Assembly (NCBI GenBank): GCA_948567375.1
Contig: OX419760.1
Span: 62,740,911-62,804,910 of the forward strand
Direction: 5' to 3'
Source of the DNA: Lunularia cruciata
Lineage: Eukaryota > Streptophyta > Marchantiopsida > Lunulariales > Lunulariaceae
DNA length: 64,000 bases
In this document: positions 33,431-43,817 of the stretch, in pieces
Numbering within the stretch: position 1 is the stretch's first letter
How the letters are laid out: the number at the start of each line of letters is the position of its first letter
The notes under the pieces: generated by a model
What the model was told of the DNA's origin: nothing
Database searches by the model: none
What the model saw: the letters and a program-made list of their open reading frames with translations, nothing else
Translations under genes and position numbers: made by a program

Positions 33431-34867
33431 TTGCCAGAGATTCTGGCTGTTACAAAAACTAATCCACAGATTGTAGAAGTGCAATCATCCAAAGGTGTCA
33501 CCAGCACACAAGGACTCACCTTTTGGGATGGCAGATTATGGATCCCAAATGTCCCAAAATTACGCACCACCATTCTAGCGGAATGTCATGATTCGGCCAT
33601 TGCAGCTCATGTCGGAGTGGACAAGACCTTGGATGCAGTCAAGCACCATTACTATTGGCCCAAGATGAGCAATGACATGATGGACTACGTGCGGAGCTAC
33701 CTATTGTGTCAACAGAACAAAGCTTCTAATCAAGCTCTTGAGGGCTCCTTCAACCTCTCCCCACGCCTACCCAGCATTGGGAACAAGTGAGTATGGATCT
33801 CGTCTGTGAATTACCCAAGACCACTTTAGGGTTTGACTCCATCATGGTCTTTGTGGACCGGCTCAACAAAATGATTCATGTACACCCTACCACCAAGGAG
33901 GTGACCGTTCCACAACTAGCTCAATTATACTTAGATGCAGTCTTTGCTCACCACGGCTTGTCTAGAGTACTCATTACCGATAGAGGCACCCAATTCACCA
34001 GTTTGTTTTGGCGAACACTCTTTGGTTTCTTCAAAACCAAGTTGGCCATGTCCATAGATTACCACCCACAAATAGATGGCCAAATAGAGTGGGCTAATCG
34101 CACGATTGAAGACATGTTACGCGGCTTCACCTTAGAAGAGCAAGAGAGGTAGGACACCCTACTCCCGTTGGTGGAATTTGCTTACAACAATTCAGTGAAT
34201 GCATCTACCCAGGTCACTCCATTCTTCCTCATGTATGGTGAGCATCCCTTCACACCTTCTAGCTTGATGAAGATCCATCCAGTGACTACTAAGGTCGATG
34301 CAATCAACACATTTGTTTCTAGAATCCAACAAGGTGTGGAGAGCGCCAAGCACAGGTTATAGATTGCACAAAATCAAAAAAAGTTGTATGCTAATGCACA
34401 CCGTAGGGACATGGAGTTCATTGTTGGGGATCAAGTGTGGCTATCAACAACCAACCTCACATTAGTTGGACCTTGTAAGCTCAGACCTCGTTTTATTGGG
34501 CCTTTCTCGATTCTTCGTCGCATCGGCATTGTGGCCTATCACCTTGAGCTACCACCACACATGAAGATCCATCTAGTGTTCCATGTCTCCCTACTATGTA
34601 GATATGCTCCCCAATTAGGCCAGGGTCCTTCCACACAAGACATTCAACCTTGTCTGACACTCATTGATGGCATAGAGGAATATGAAGTGGAGCAGATTCT
34701 CCAAAAATGCATGTCTGGTACTCGCCATCCGCGGGTGGAATATCTAGTACAATTGAAAGGTTACCCCCTCTATGAAGCAACCTGGGAGCCTGCTACCAAT
34801 TTGGCACATGCACCCATGTTGGTGCAAGCATTTGAGCAACAATTGCACAACGAGGACGTTGCATCTT
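33431..34867 (+). pseudogene. C integrase with chromodomain
   Basis: The zinc-binding part lies in a shifted frame (33,347-33,790): A-E-C-H-D-S-A-I-A-A-H-V-G-V-D-K-T-L and S-Y-L-L-C-Q-Q-N-K, where the first Cys of the CxxC pair is replaced. The core (33,787-34,152) has S-M-D-L-V, T-D-R-G-T-Q-F and Q-I-E-W-A-N-R-T, so the D-D-E triad is intact. TAG stops fall at about 34,150 and 34,360. The C-terminal ORF 34,384-34,869 carries V-G-D-Q-V-W-L, then a chromodomain (Y-E-V-E-Q-I-L, V-Q-L-K-G-Y-P, E-A-T-W-E-P). Chromodomains are known to steer integration toward particular chromatin. Confidence 0.88.
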
Positions 34868-34882
34868 AAAAGGAGGGAGGTC
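34868..34882 (+). other. C polypurine tract
   Basis: AAAAGGAGGGAGGTC directly precedes the 3' LTR and is the expected primer site for plus-strand DNA synthesis. Confidence 0.85.
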
Positions 34883-35618
34883 TGTAATACCAAGAGTTAG
34901 CCATATGATCTAGATGTGAAATTTGGTTTGGTAACATCTAGAATGATGTTATACATGATGGTCAAAATAGATTAGATAGAAGTACCACCAAAAGAGTACT
35001 TCTACTAATAAGGCAGAAACCAAAATAGACTTGAGAACCTTAGAACCAATAGCTAGACATATGATTTAAAGGTGAGAATTGGTTTGGTAATATCTGGAAG
35101 GATGTTACACATGATGGACTAAACTGATCAGAAAGAAGTATCACCAAAAGGGGACTTCTACTAATAGAGTAGGAACCAAAATATGCTTGAAATCTTTGAA
35201 GGCAATTTCGGAGGCCTAAACGGATGAAATAAGCCTCAAAAATGTGCAGATTGCTCCCCCCAATGGAGGAAAGGCTGGCCTTCCTTCCCCCTGCTTTGTC
35301 TCGTTGAGAGCTTTCCAACGGTATCTCACATGATTTTGAGATTCCTACAAGAAGATTCCCTAAAAGATTCCCTCCGGTCAAAGCTTGTTTATCAAACCAG
35401 ATAGGACTTAGACCAGACTTGTCACCCATCCAAGTAAGTAATCCAAGGGTGGAGCTTGCTGACATGTCACCTATCTATGTCCCTAATCCTATGGTGGAGC
35501 TTCCTTGGAGGAGATCCTCTTTGCCTATATAATAAAGAGAAGGTGCTCCTTTAGGGCATCAAATGTTTGAGCGTGCAATCTGTGTTTTGTCTCTTCTCTT
35601 GTCCTTGGAGCATTTACA
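34883..35618 (+). repeat. C 3' LTR (736 bp)
   Basis: It starts TGTAATACCAAG and ends GAGCATTTACA. TATATAAT is at 35,526-35,533. It carries the same internal tandem duplication as the 5' LTR, so the duplication predates insertion. Confidence 0.92.
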
Positions 35619-35623
35619 CTTTC

Positions 35624-36383
35624 ACACTCCTCATGCACAAGACCTCAACTTTGTAGAATTGACATTCCTCACAATGTCATTATATTCTCTCAATTGGTAT
35701 GTCTTAGTCCTCTGAAATTTTTTCACAATTGATAAAAATTCCATGGTGTCTTTTTTTGCAAAATTTCAGATCTGTTCATTGAGCCATTTGGCCTAGACAT
35801 CTTTCTATTTAGCACATATATTTCAGAATTGGTCTGAAATCCCTCCCCCCTCCCCTTCACTTTAAAAGCTCATAACTCTTTGTGCAAGAATGATCTCACT
35901 TTAAAAGTTTTGTGCCAATGGTAAGATACAATGCACTGAATTTTCTCTGAAAGCTTCAAAACAATCCACTGAAAATAGAAGAAATAGCAGACTCTATACA
36001 ATTTTCCAGCAAGCATGTAGTTGAGGGAGTAGTTTACCTCATCAACTTTCAAAAATTCTAGCTCAGTGTGTACTAGCTCCCATAATAATTTCAAGTGTTC
36101 TAATTGAAGGTCAACCCAAGCTATCATGTGTAGAAATTTCAAGTCCAAATCCCAAACTTGAGATTTTGCCCAAAAGAATTGTAATCTAAAAATTCTGCAA
36201 CACCTCACACAATCTCTCCAAATCTTCTCATGTGTATAAGATGTACAAAATCAATTCAAAGACATCATAATGAACTACATGAAGTACATGATCCTTTATC
36301 TCTATATAAATAATATCTCTCAAGTACTTATAATACCAAACTAAATATCACAATACCACACACATGCACAAATGGGGGTTATA
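35624..36383 (-). other. A3 leader and 93-bp LTR remnant
   Basis: The leader aligns with the A1 and A2 leaders up to about 36,290. It then joins ATCCTTTATCTC..., the terminal 93 bp of the LTR, ending GGGGGTTATA at 36,383. The junction lies at a different LTR position from that in A2, so the two deletions are independent. Confidence 0.75.
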
Positions 36384-38230
36384 GGTTGTTGAGTGGACCC
36401 CATGCTCCCCAACCCAATCAGCTCTACTATCAACCACCTCTTGCTCTAAAAGTAGAAACTACATCCCTACTCTCACAAAGTGTAGCAGCCAACCAAAACA
36501 CTAGAGTTGGGTCAACTCTTAGTGTAAATATCATTGGCTAAGAACAAAGGGAAATGCATAATCAACCGAGCCACCCCCAACGTCATGCTCAACTCAATCT
36601 ATGTAGTAGTAGGTGGTTGACTAGCATCTAGTCCATCATGCATTCCCTCACCACTTACCACACTTGCATTAGGATATCTAAGAGCCATGGATGTTGTGTG
36701 TATTGCCACAAAGAATGTGAAAGTCTAGGGAAATTAGACTTATCTACCAACCTTTCCTTTCTATAAGTCCAACTCCATTGATGATCCTCTAGGCTATAGA
36801 GCATGTATTGCACTCATAGTCCCTATAGTAGATGCATCTACTATATGTATGATTCATCTATTATCTAGCTACCTATGATACTCTACACATAAAGTCCAAA
36901 ATGTCTCTATCACCAACATAAGAGATGGAAGCCTTAGCATCCAAATTTGATCTCATTTGAGCTATGGCCATGTTAACCAATATTTGCTTTGATTGCTCAA
37001 TTCAAGTAGCTATGGTTGTATCAAAAGCAAGGGCAAGTACTATGTCCTTACCAAGAGTGGGTCCTCTACCACCTACTATAGTAGCCCTATCACTCTGTAA
37101 CTTTGGGTCAAGGCCAGAACATCAATCACTAATGTGACCAAATTTGAGGCAATGGTCCCATTGTCTTTGTGTTAGCAATGATGCACCAAGGTATCATGTT
37201 TTTTGCTCTAAGTTCACTCTTTTGTGGTGAAGTCCACCACAAGTCCAACAAGCAACACCACCACTCATTGGTTATTATTGACTTGAAAATGAAGGTAAGG
37301 ATCTAGTTGCACTAGGCTCTCTACTCGCTCCATAAGATTGGGTTGTCCACTTTGCCCTAGGAAGCCAACATAGTGTGGCGCACTCTAGAAGAAATAATAG
37401 CTATGGATGAGGTCTCCCTACCAAATCTAGATGTCACCATTCTCTCTCCACCATGTTGAGCTCAATGCGCTCAACCAAACTAAAGACCACCACCAAAGTA
37501 GGTGAGGTAACCTATAATAACATAGCATCACTTACTCTATGTTGTAATTCTTTGTCCAAGATCCTATACCAAAACTAGAGTGGAACCGATTAGTTGTCTC
37601 ATGTGAGTGTATGCCTCATGTAGGCTCTCTCTAGCCTTTTGTTGGAACTCATGCCAACTTCTTAGCTTGACAATCCACACTCCCTAGTAATTCTAACTCA
37701 AGCATTGGAAGAACTCCACCACAAGGTTAAACCTTGGTACTACGCCTCCTCCTATAATGGTACCACCACTTGTAGTAGCACTATCTCCAACTAGTGCTCC
37801 TCCACTACATACACCAATGCAACTAGAGCTAGAACTCATAGGTATTGCCAATCTACCCTTAGCAACCAAGCTTGAAGTGACGGAGATGTAGTTTAAAGAC
37901 CAATACTCTCTCCATAGCTAGATCTCCTCCAAGTGAGCTCACTTGAACTCATGATATTCATCCATTGGAAGACCCTCCAAGTTTTGAAACAATCCTTTCC
38001 ATGCCATGAACAATGTTTAGTTCCGCATCTACTATCAAACTCTTGGATAAAGTCATCCAACTCAATGGTACCCATTATACCAAAATAACATTTGGATCCT
38101 TTGGAGGCTCTATAAATCTTATCCATATCCCACAACAACAATATGGACACATAAAGTGCACTCTCATTTAAATTAACTCTTGTATCAAACTCCATATCAA
38201 GGTCAATCTCCTCGCTCATTGGGACTTAAG
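36384..38230 (-). pseudogene. E piece 4: gag region
   Basis: ORF 37,893-38,219 (108 codons) contains I-E-L-D-D-F-I-Q-E-F-D and W-H-G-K-D-C-F, which look like a gag capsid N-terminus. Downstream (about 37,212-37,254) the minus strand encodes C-W-T-C-G-G-L-H-H, a zinc-knuckle-like start without the final Cys. The remainder to 36,384 has no clear domain. The assignment to E rests on strand, order and position; no direct overlap links it to the other E pieces. Confidence 0.45.
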
Positions 38231-39297
38231 ATACTAGCTAATATTGAGTGCCACTTAGTGTAAACCGACTATGTACTTTAGAGATATCTCCTTTGGAATC
38301 CCCAAAGAATTCTATTATGATAACCATAACCACCACAAGTACCGCACCAAGAATTGTCACCAAATGCCACCACCAACTAAACACCACTCACTAATGTAGC
38401 TCTCACTACAAACCAACTACACAAGGGAAAGGAGTATTTGTAACCTACCATCACAACACCCAATCTCACAATTTGTAGTTCATCACTTTGTGCTTCATGG
38501 AGAGAAACATGGGTAGTTTTATTGTTCATCACTCTAACCTTACTATCAATAGCACACCACAAAAACCAATGCTCTAAAGTCAAAGCACCTCATGCAAATA
38601 TGGTGCACAAACATGAAGTAGAGAACAGAGGGGGTCCAATCACAAAAAGTCTTAACAAAACCTTCCATCTCATAAATCAACATCAAATTAACTCTACCAC
38701 TATTTGGCATTTTATATAAGAGGAGTGTCTATCTACTTCTAAGCTACCAAGATCACCAAGGATGGTATTAAACTACCTCTCCTAGCTAAAGCTACATGTG
38801 TATAGGTATTAATTGACCAATCACTGGAACAACAAGTGAAAGTAGACTTGTTGGCTAGGGCATCAATTTAGGAACTAGATATTTGGATTCAAAACTTGTT
38901 GTGCATACTCTAGAAGGGTGGACAAATTTGCCAAATGATAACCAAAATCTACCAAAGATTCATCTAAATTTTCTAGCCTTATGCTAACAAGCTGCCTTTC
39001 CAGGCCTTTATAGCCTCTCTAACCCATAGCCTTATGCCTCAAAGCTTCTAAATGCCAAATGAAGCTATTTTTCTTGCTAATTCAAACTCTCTCCAAATCT
39101 GACCAAGCTTCACCAACTCAAGCATTAACTACCTTTTAGGTTTTCATAGCCTCTTTAGCTCATAGCCCTATGCCTCAAAGCTTCTAGATGCCAAATGAGA
39201 CCATTCTTCTTGCTAATTCAAACCCTCTCCAAATTTGACCAAGCTTCACCAACTCAAGCATTAGCTAAAGCAATTCAAGCAACCTCTAACTTTGGAT
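38231..39297. other. Possible E leader or LTR; no gene seen
   Basis: About 1.07 kb without a convincing ORF. It contains a 136-bp tandem duplication near its right end. It may include the 5' leader or LTR of E, but I find no second copy in the window to prove an LTR. Confidence 0.3.
39005..39278. repeat. 136-bp tandem duplication
   Basis: Two diverged adjacent copies with a period of 136 bp (for example ATGCCTCAAAGCTTCTA at 39,034 and 39,170, and CCAAGCTTCACCAACTC in both). They differ at roughly one base in ten. The AGCTT-rich content recalls the D LTR modules, but I see no wider match. Confidence 0.75.
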
Positions 39298-40000
39298 TGT
39301 AACACCCATGTGCAAGTATATGTCATTGTGATATTAAGTTTGGTATTGTAAGTACTTGAGAGATATTATCTATATAGAGATAAAGGATGGTTCTACATTA
39401 ATCATGATTAGCTAAAGTTAGTCATAGTTAAAATAGAGGGGACCTTACTTTGGAGGAAGTGGAAAAGATAAGCACCACTTATTTGAGTTCTAGTGTATTG
39501 ACTTGATATTATTCTTAGGTGTTTAACTTTGACGAAAGAGTTGAGAACTCTTGGACCCACAAGCCTTTTTGCTTTGGATTCTTCTATAGTCCAAGGATAG
39601 CCCATGTGAAAGATCTTGGACTTAATGGTTGGATCAAGATAAGACCACATGCTTAGGAAAATATTCTCATAAGTATGGATATTCCTTTAGACTTTTGATT
39701 TTATTTGAATTTTAGCCTAGTAACTTAAGCTACTCCAATAACTAGTAACTTTGGTGCATAATTATTTCACAAGTATATAAATTAGGGGTGAGGAGGTACT
39801 CATCATCCTTTCATTTGTAATTATCTCTCTCTCATTGAGTTCTCTAAGTGAGCAATGGTTTGAGTCTTGGAGTGTTAACCTTGGAGGAGTGTGATGGAGT
39901 TGGGATTCCTTGCCTTCTTAGTCCATGATGCGCTGCTATAATAATTATTGGAGGTTCATCTTGAATGAGAGACAAGCAGGCTCACAAGATAGCCTCCACA
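39298..40000 (+). repeat. Solo LTR of family A, plus orientation
   Basis: It starts TGTAACACCC and aligns, inverted, with the three other family-A LTRs through to about 40,000. No internal element sequence adjoins either end. Candidate flanks (TGGAT and AACTT) do not match, so a TSD is not supported; the outer end may have been altered. Confidence 0.75.
39774..39780 (+). promoter_or_regulatory. TATA box of the family-A LTR
   Basis: TATATAA lies about 480 bp into the LTR and is followed by ATTAGGGGTGAGG. The same arrangement (TATAAAC before GGGGTGAGG) is seen in inverse orientation in A1, so it is the conserved LTR promoter position. Confidence 0.55.
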
Positions 40001-40830
40001 AACTTGACCTCTTAATCTGGACAACCTCTACCAATCTGACATTTTACAATTGGCTGATCACCAAATCCTCCACTAATTATCAAGTTGAGCCGAATTGAGA
40101 GGATATGGATCTCCAAATCCTAATTCAAGAGGATAAGTTCACAAATCCACGTCTAATTTTGCACTTGAGTCTCAATTTGCACCAAATCTACCTTTATTTC
40201 AACTCATTGGGCTCAAATCAAACACTAGCTATCTCAAATTGACTCAATTCTAAAAAATTTGGCTAGGGCTTCCTCACACCACTTGGTCCATTGCAAATCT
40301 ACATCAACTCAAACAAGACTTCCATACATGATCACTCTTAGGAAAATCTAGGACCACAATTGAATGTACCAATGATCAGCCAAACTTGGAAATACCACCA
40401 TTGCCCTCAATTCTTGCACCCAATTTCCCCTTAATTCTCACTTCTCTAATGTAATTAGTTCATTCTTCCACTCAAATCACATTCAAATCAAATTTGTACT
40501 CTATCATTCACTCAACATCTACCAACAATTGGCACTGATTATAATCAAACCACACCACTCTAGCTAAGATATTCCAAGTGATGCTCATTGGCCTTTATCC
40601 ACCATAGCCAAGAACTTGAAGGCTCAACATCAAAGAAGTGAGCTCTTTGGAGCTGCACTTCAAAAGTATACATTTTTGCTTGACCTAGGTCTCTGGCCCT
40701 AATTGTATTATTGATGGTGCAAATGGTGCAAATGAAAATGGGTCCCACCATGTGATCAGTAGTCCTTACATGAAATTTGACCACAAACCAGTAGTCCAGG
40801 AGTAACTACCAAAATAATTATGATTGTCAA
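40001..40830. other. Unassigned sequence left of F
   Basis: AT-rich, no convincing coding frame and no match that I can see elsewhere in the window. The sequence changes character abruptly at 40,831. Confidence 0.4.
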
Positions 40831-40917
40831 TGTGGTGCTCACATTTTTTGTTTTTTTCAAAATAAAGGAGAAGAAGTGTATAGAGAAGTCAGATTGCGCC
40901 TGTATGGCTGAAGAAGG

Positions 40918-41029
40918 CGAAGAAAATTGTCTTTGGGATGAAACCCGAAATAAAGTGACTTCGGGTCATAAGGCGAAGTACTCGGAAATGCCCTGTCAGC
41001 ATACAATACGAAGTAAATTGTCTTCGTAT
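40918..41029 (+). repeat. Three short hairpins in the F leader
   Basis: 40,943-40,966 has arms ACCCGAA/TTCGGGT around a 10-base loop. 41,006-41,029 has perfect 8-base arms ATACGAAG/CTTCGTAT around TAAATTGT. A weaker third, with CGAAG/CTTTG around AAAATTGT, lies at about 40,918-40,936. All three are variants of a CGAAG-(8-10 bases)-CTTCG theme. Confidence 0.65.
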
Positions 41030-41216
41030 CGGGGGGAGCTCAACCCGAGGCAAAGACAGTCTAACAACCTTTTGTCGGGGCGAGAAATTCAAGAAGGGGC
41101 CATTTCAAAACTGGCGGCTCATACGCGCAAAGGTTGATTGACAGTGACAGGTGCATGCCGGAGGTGTGATTTCTTGGTAGAAACTCAAAGTGACGGAAGA
41201 CAAAGAAGTGCAACTC

Positions 41217-41223
41217 TATAAAA
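41217..41223 (+). promoter_or_regulatory. TATA-like box in F
   Basis: TATAAAA sits 27 bp before the first ATG (41,244). A start site 25-30 bp downstream would fall at about that ATG, which favours the next in-frame ATG (41,382) as the translation start. Confidence 0.4.
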
Positions 41224-41243
41224 ATTGAAACTACAACGACAAA

Positions 41244-43817
41244 ATGTTGAGCAATTTTCCTTTGCCGTTGAGGAGTTGTCTTGCAGGTGATAGGGGAAAG
41301 GGAAATAGAGTTGGACTCGGGTTAGTGCGCAAGGGAGAAGTCGTGAGAGAGAAATCGAGAGACAGTAAGAAAGTAGAAGAGATGGGAGGAGGGAAGAAAA
41401 ACTCCGAATTTGTAGTGAGAAATCATGCAATTCGGAGATTAGATGTAGTAGCAAGGATCAAAGTCTTGAGCCGACTTCGGATCACCTTTCTGGCATGGAA
41501 CTGGAATGTAAGTTTTCCAGGATTCATGACAGAAATCATCGAGAGTAAGTGTCTCAATGGTCCCGAGGAAGAAGGGAAGAGAGGAAATCCGGCTCGTTGG
41601 ATAGAGTCGGATTGGAGACTCGTACTCGGGAAGGAGGCGGGTTCGGAGCAGGAAGCCATGTTCTTGGGGAAAGGAGAGATAGCCCAAGAAACGCAAGAGG
41701 TGAGAGATGCCTTCTTGTCAAAGAGAACAAAGAATGGGTACAAAGTTGAGAGCTACAAAGACCCTGTGAAGAGAGGAATTGTGAGTGCACTGATGGCCAT
41801 CTTGAAGCCGGAGAGAACCACTTATGTGATGAAACACCAAGCGGTGTTCTTTCACAAGCTATTTACAAGAGAACCGATCAATTGGGCAAGATGTTTTCAC
41901 GAGAGAATGAGGCAGATGGTGTGGAATCTGCCGGATAAGTCGCCTCCACACTACATCGTGCCATTTGCAGCACATTTCTACCTCGGGTTGAATTTGCTCA
42001 ATTTGGTGGAGCGCAATAGAATGGTGTCTCATTTCCATCCTGACTTGAGAAGAGAAGTCGATGCGGAGGAGCAGCAATACATTCTCCAAATCCGGAGCAC
42101 GGACGACTACTATGCAAAGACAGGGAAAAACATGGAGGTCGTGGTAAGTACCCCGACGAAGAAGAGGACTTGGCACGCAGAAGCCGAAGAAAACAAGAAA
42201 CCTCAGAAGATGCAGAAACATAACCCGAGGCGAGGAATGGTGGTGATTGAGTCAGAAGATGAAGACTCAGAAGGCGAGGCTGAGCTCAAGATGGAGGACT
42301 CAGAACATGAGGAGGAACCTGATCTAACACTACATAGCAGAGTTACTAGCAGTGACAGTGAAGACGGTGGAGAAATGACCTCGGCACCAATGGCTGAAGA
42401 ATACGAAGAAGAAGTGCAAGCCGAAGTAGAAGCCGAAGACAATGCGGCGTTGGAAGACGAAGTACCGGTGCTCGAGGAGAAGAAGATCGCAGTATAGCAA
42501 GGAGTTTGCTCAAGACGTAAGGCAAAGTGTGCGGCGGGGCCGAGTAAAGTGAAGGAAGAGGCAGAAGATAGCACGAGTAGTGAGGCATCAATCCCGATAA
42601 GAAGACTTCAGAGAAGAAGGTGCATGTCAGGAGAACACGAGGAGAGACAAGAAATTACTCCGCGGGAGGAAGAAGTTGCCAATGAGGGAGTAGAGTACCT
42701 GCGAGAGGTAGTGTGCACGCTGTTGGTAAAGTTGGAGCAAAAGAAGAAGGAGATGCAGTCGACTTGTCCAGAGGTAAAGACTGTACTGCACGTGGTAGCA
42801 AGATTAGAAGAGGAGAACTCGGAGTTGAAGAGGAGTATCACCCAAGGTGAGAAGGAGAGAGAAGTACTGCGAGCGGAAGCAATAGAGAGAAGTCAGGTAA
42901 TCGAAGACCTAAAGAGAGAAGTGAGCTATCGAGAGGATCTTGCGAGGAAGAGTGACATCGCAAGGGAGAGACAGGTAGCGGAGTATGAAATCTTGAAGCA
43001 GCAGTTTGCTGATTCAAGAGTAGAGCTTATCCATGCTATGGCAAGGGTAGCATCAAAGGAACAAGAGCTCGATTGAGTGATGGAGAGTATGGAGGAGAAG
43101 AAGCAACTCTGGCAATGAGAGTTGGCTGCGAGGTATAGAGAAGAAGAGAGATTACGAGAGTTACTTCGTAATCAGGAAGAGAAAGTTGTACAGAAGGAGA
43201 AAGAGAAGGAAGCGGTGAAAGTCGAGTTCGAGGAAGAGTTGGCGATGTACAGAGAGGAATGGCTTGCAGATCGGGAACGAGAACAAAAGACAAGATTGGA
43301 GCCATTGAAGGAGATAGTCCTCTGAGTGAACGCAATGTTAAGTACAGAAGCCAACGTTCAAATTGAAGAAGCACGACTGCACGAGTTGAAGCTGTTGGTG
43401 CAGGAGACGAGGCGAAGGCAAGCAAAGGATACAGATATGAATGCCTTGTTGATTAAACTAAGAACTCGTGTAGATACAAAGGTGTTAGAAGTAGAGGATA
43501 ACATCTCAATTAGATTAGACTTAGTGAAAATAGAGTTAGAAAAGCTTCGGAAAGATGTTAAGGCAAAACCCGAAGTAGATAACATAGGAGTGCAAATGTC
43601 TTCGGAGTTGCCCTCAGAGACATTAGAGAAGAGTGGGTCGAAAGATGAAGAGTTAGATAGATTACCCACTAGTGCAATTTCAGATCAGGAAAGAGAATTG
43701 CTGGATCTGGTTGAAGAAGTAGAAGATGTGAAACCCGAGGAAGATGTAGTAGGAAGTAAGATTACTTCGGGTTTGGGTTTGAAAGCCGAGGAAGAAGTAG
43801 ACATCGGATCGGATTAG
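41244..43817 (+). pseudogene. F long ORF: globular, acidic and coiled-coil protein, four stops
   Basis: A single frame of 858 codons, from ATG 41,244 (or 41,382) to TAG 43,815, with no frameshift. It is broken only by TAG 42,495, TGA 43,074, TGA 43,116 and TGA 43,323. Codons 1-290: mixed, with aromatic-rich motifs such as L-A-W-N-W-N-V-S-F, A-R-W-I-E-S-D-W-R-L, a Y-V-M-K-H-Q-A-V-F-F segment and P-H-Y-I-V-P-F-A-A-H-F-Y. Codons about 300-415: a basic patch (K-K-R-T-W) then strongly acidic runs (S-E-D-E-D-S-E-G-E). Codons about 420-800: heptad-like coiled coil rich in E, K, R and L. No RT, integrase, transposase or zinc-knuckle motif is seen. The layout recalls plant mobile-domain or gag-type proteins, but I cannot name a family. 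Confidence 0.6.

Larger units (their letters stand above)
29014..35618 (+). mobile_element. C: near-complete chromovirus (Ty3/gypsy) inserted in A3
   Basis: A 6.6-kb plus-strand element with two LTRs of about 736 bp, a perfect initiator tRNA-Met PBS, gag, protease, RT, RNase H, integrase with chromodomain, and a polypurine tract. It is flanked by CTCTC (29,009-29,013) and CTTTC (35,619-35,623), a TSD with one change. The target, the A3 leader/ORF boundary, is intact in A2 near 18,790. The LTRs differ by a few percent by eye, so it is not very recent. Pol has only a handful of lesions, making it the best-preserved element in the window. Confidence 0.95.
22122..36383 (-). mobile_element. A3: Athila/Tat-like Ty3/gypsy element, split by B and C
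   Basis: The minus-strand element runs from the 3' LTR (22,122-22,811) through integrase, RNase H, RT, protease and gag (to 27,744). It is interrupted by solo LTR B, resumes at 28,334-29,013, is interrupted by C, and resumes at 35,619-36,383. Removing B and C gives about 7 kb collinear with A2. Its 5' end is truncated like A2, with the leader joined to the last 93 bp of an LTR. The flanks CTAAT (left) and GGTTG (right) do not match, so no TSD can be claimed. Confidence 0.85.

Noticed and set aside
22117-36388. A TSD for A3
   Set aside because: CTAAT and GGTTG do not match. The 5' end is truncated, so no claim is made.
40918-41029. Short palindromes as a CRISPR-like array
   Set aside because: Only three unequal copies, irregular spacing, palindromic cores and a plant context.
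42203-42591. Long minus-strand serine-rich ORFs
   Set aside because: They are shadows of the glutamate- and lysine-rich F coding strand; antisense of GAA/GAG codons gives Ser and Leu.
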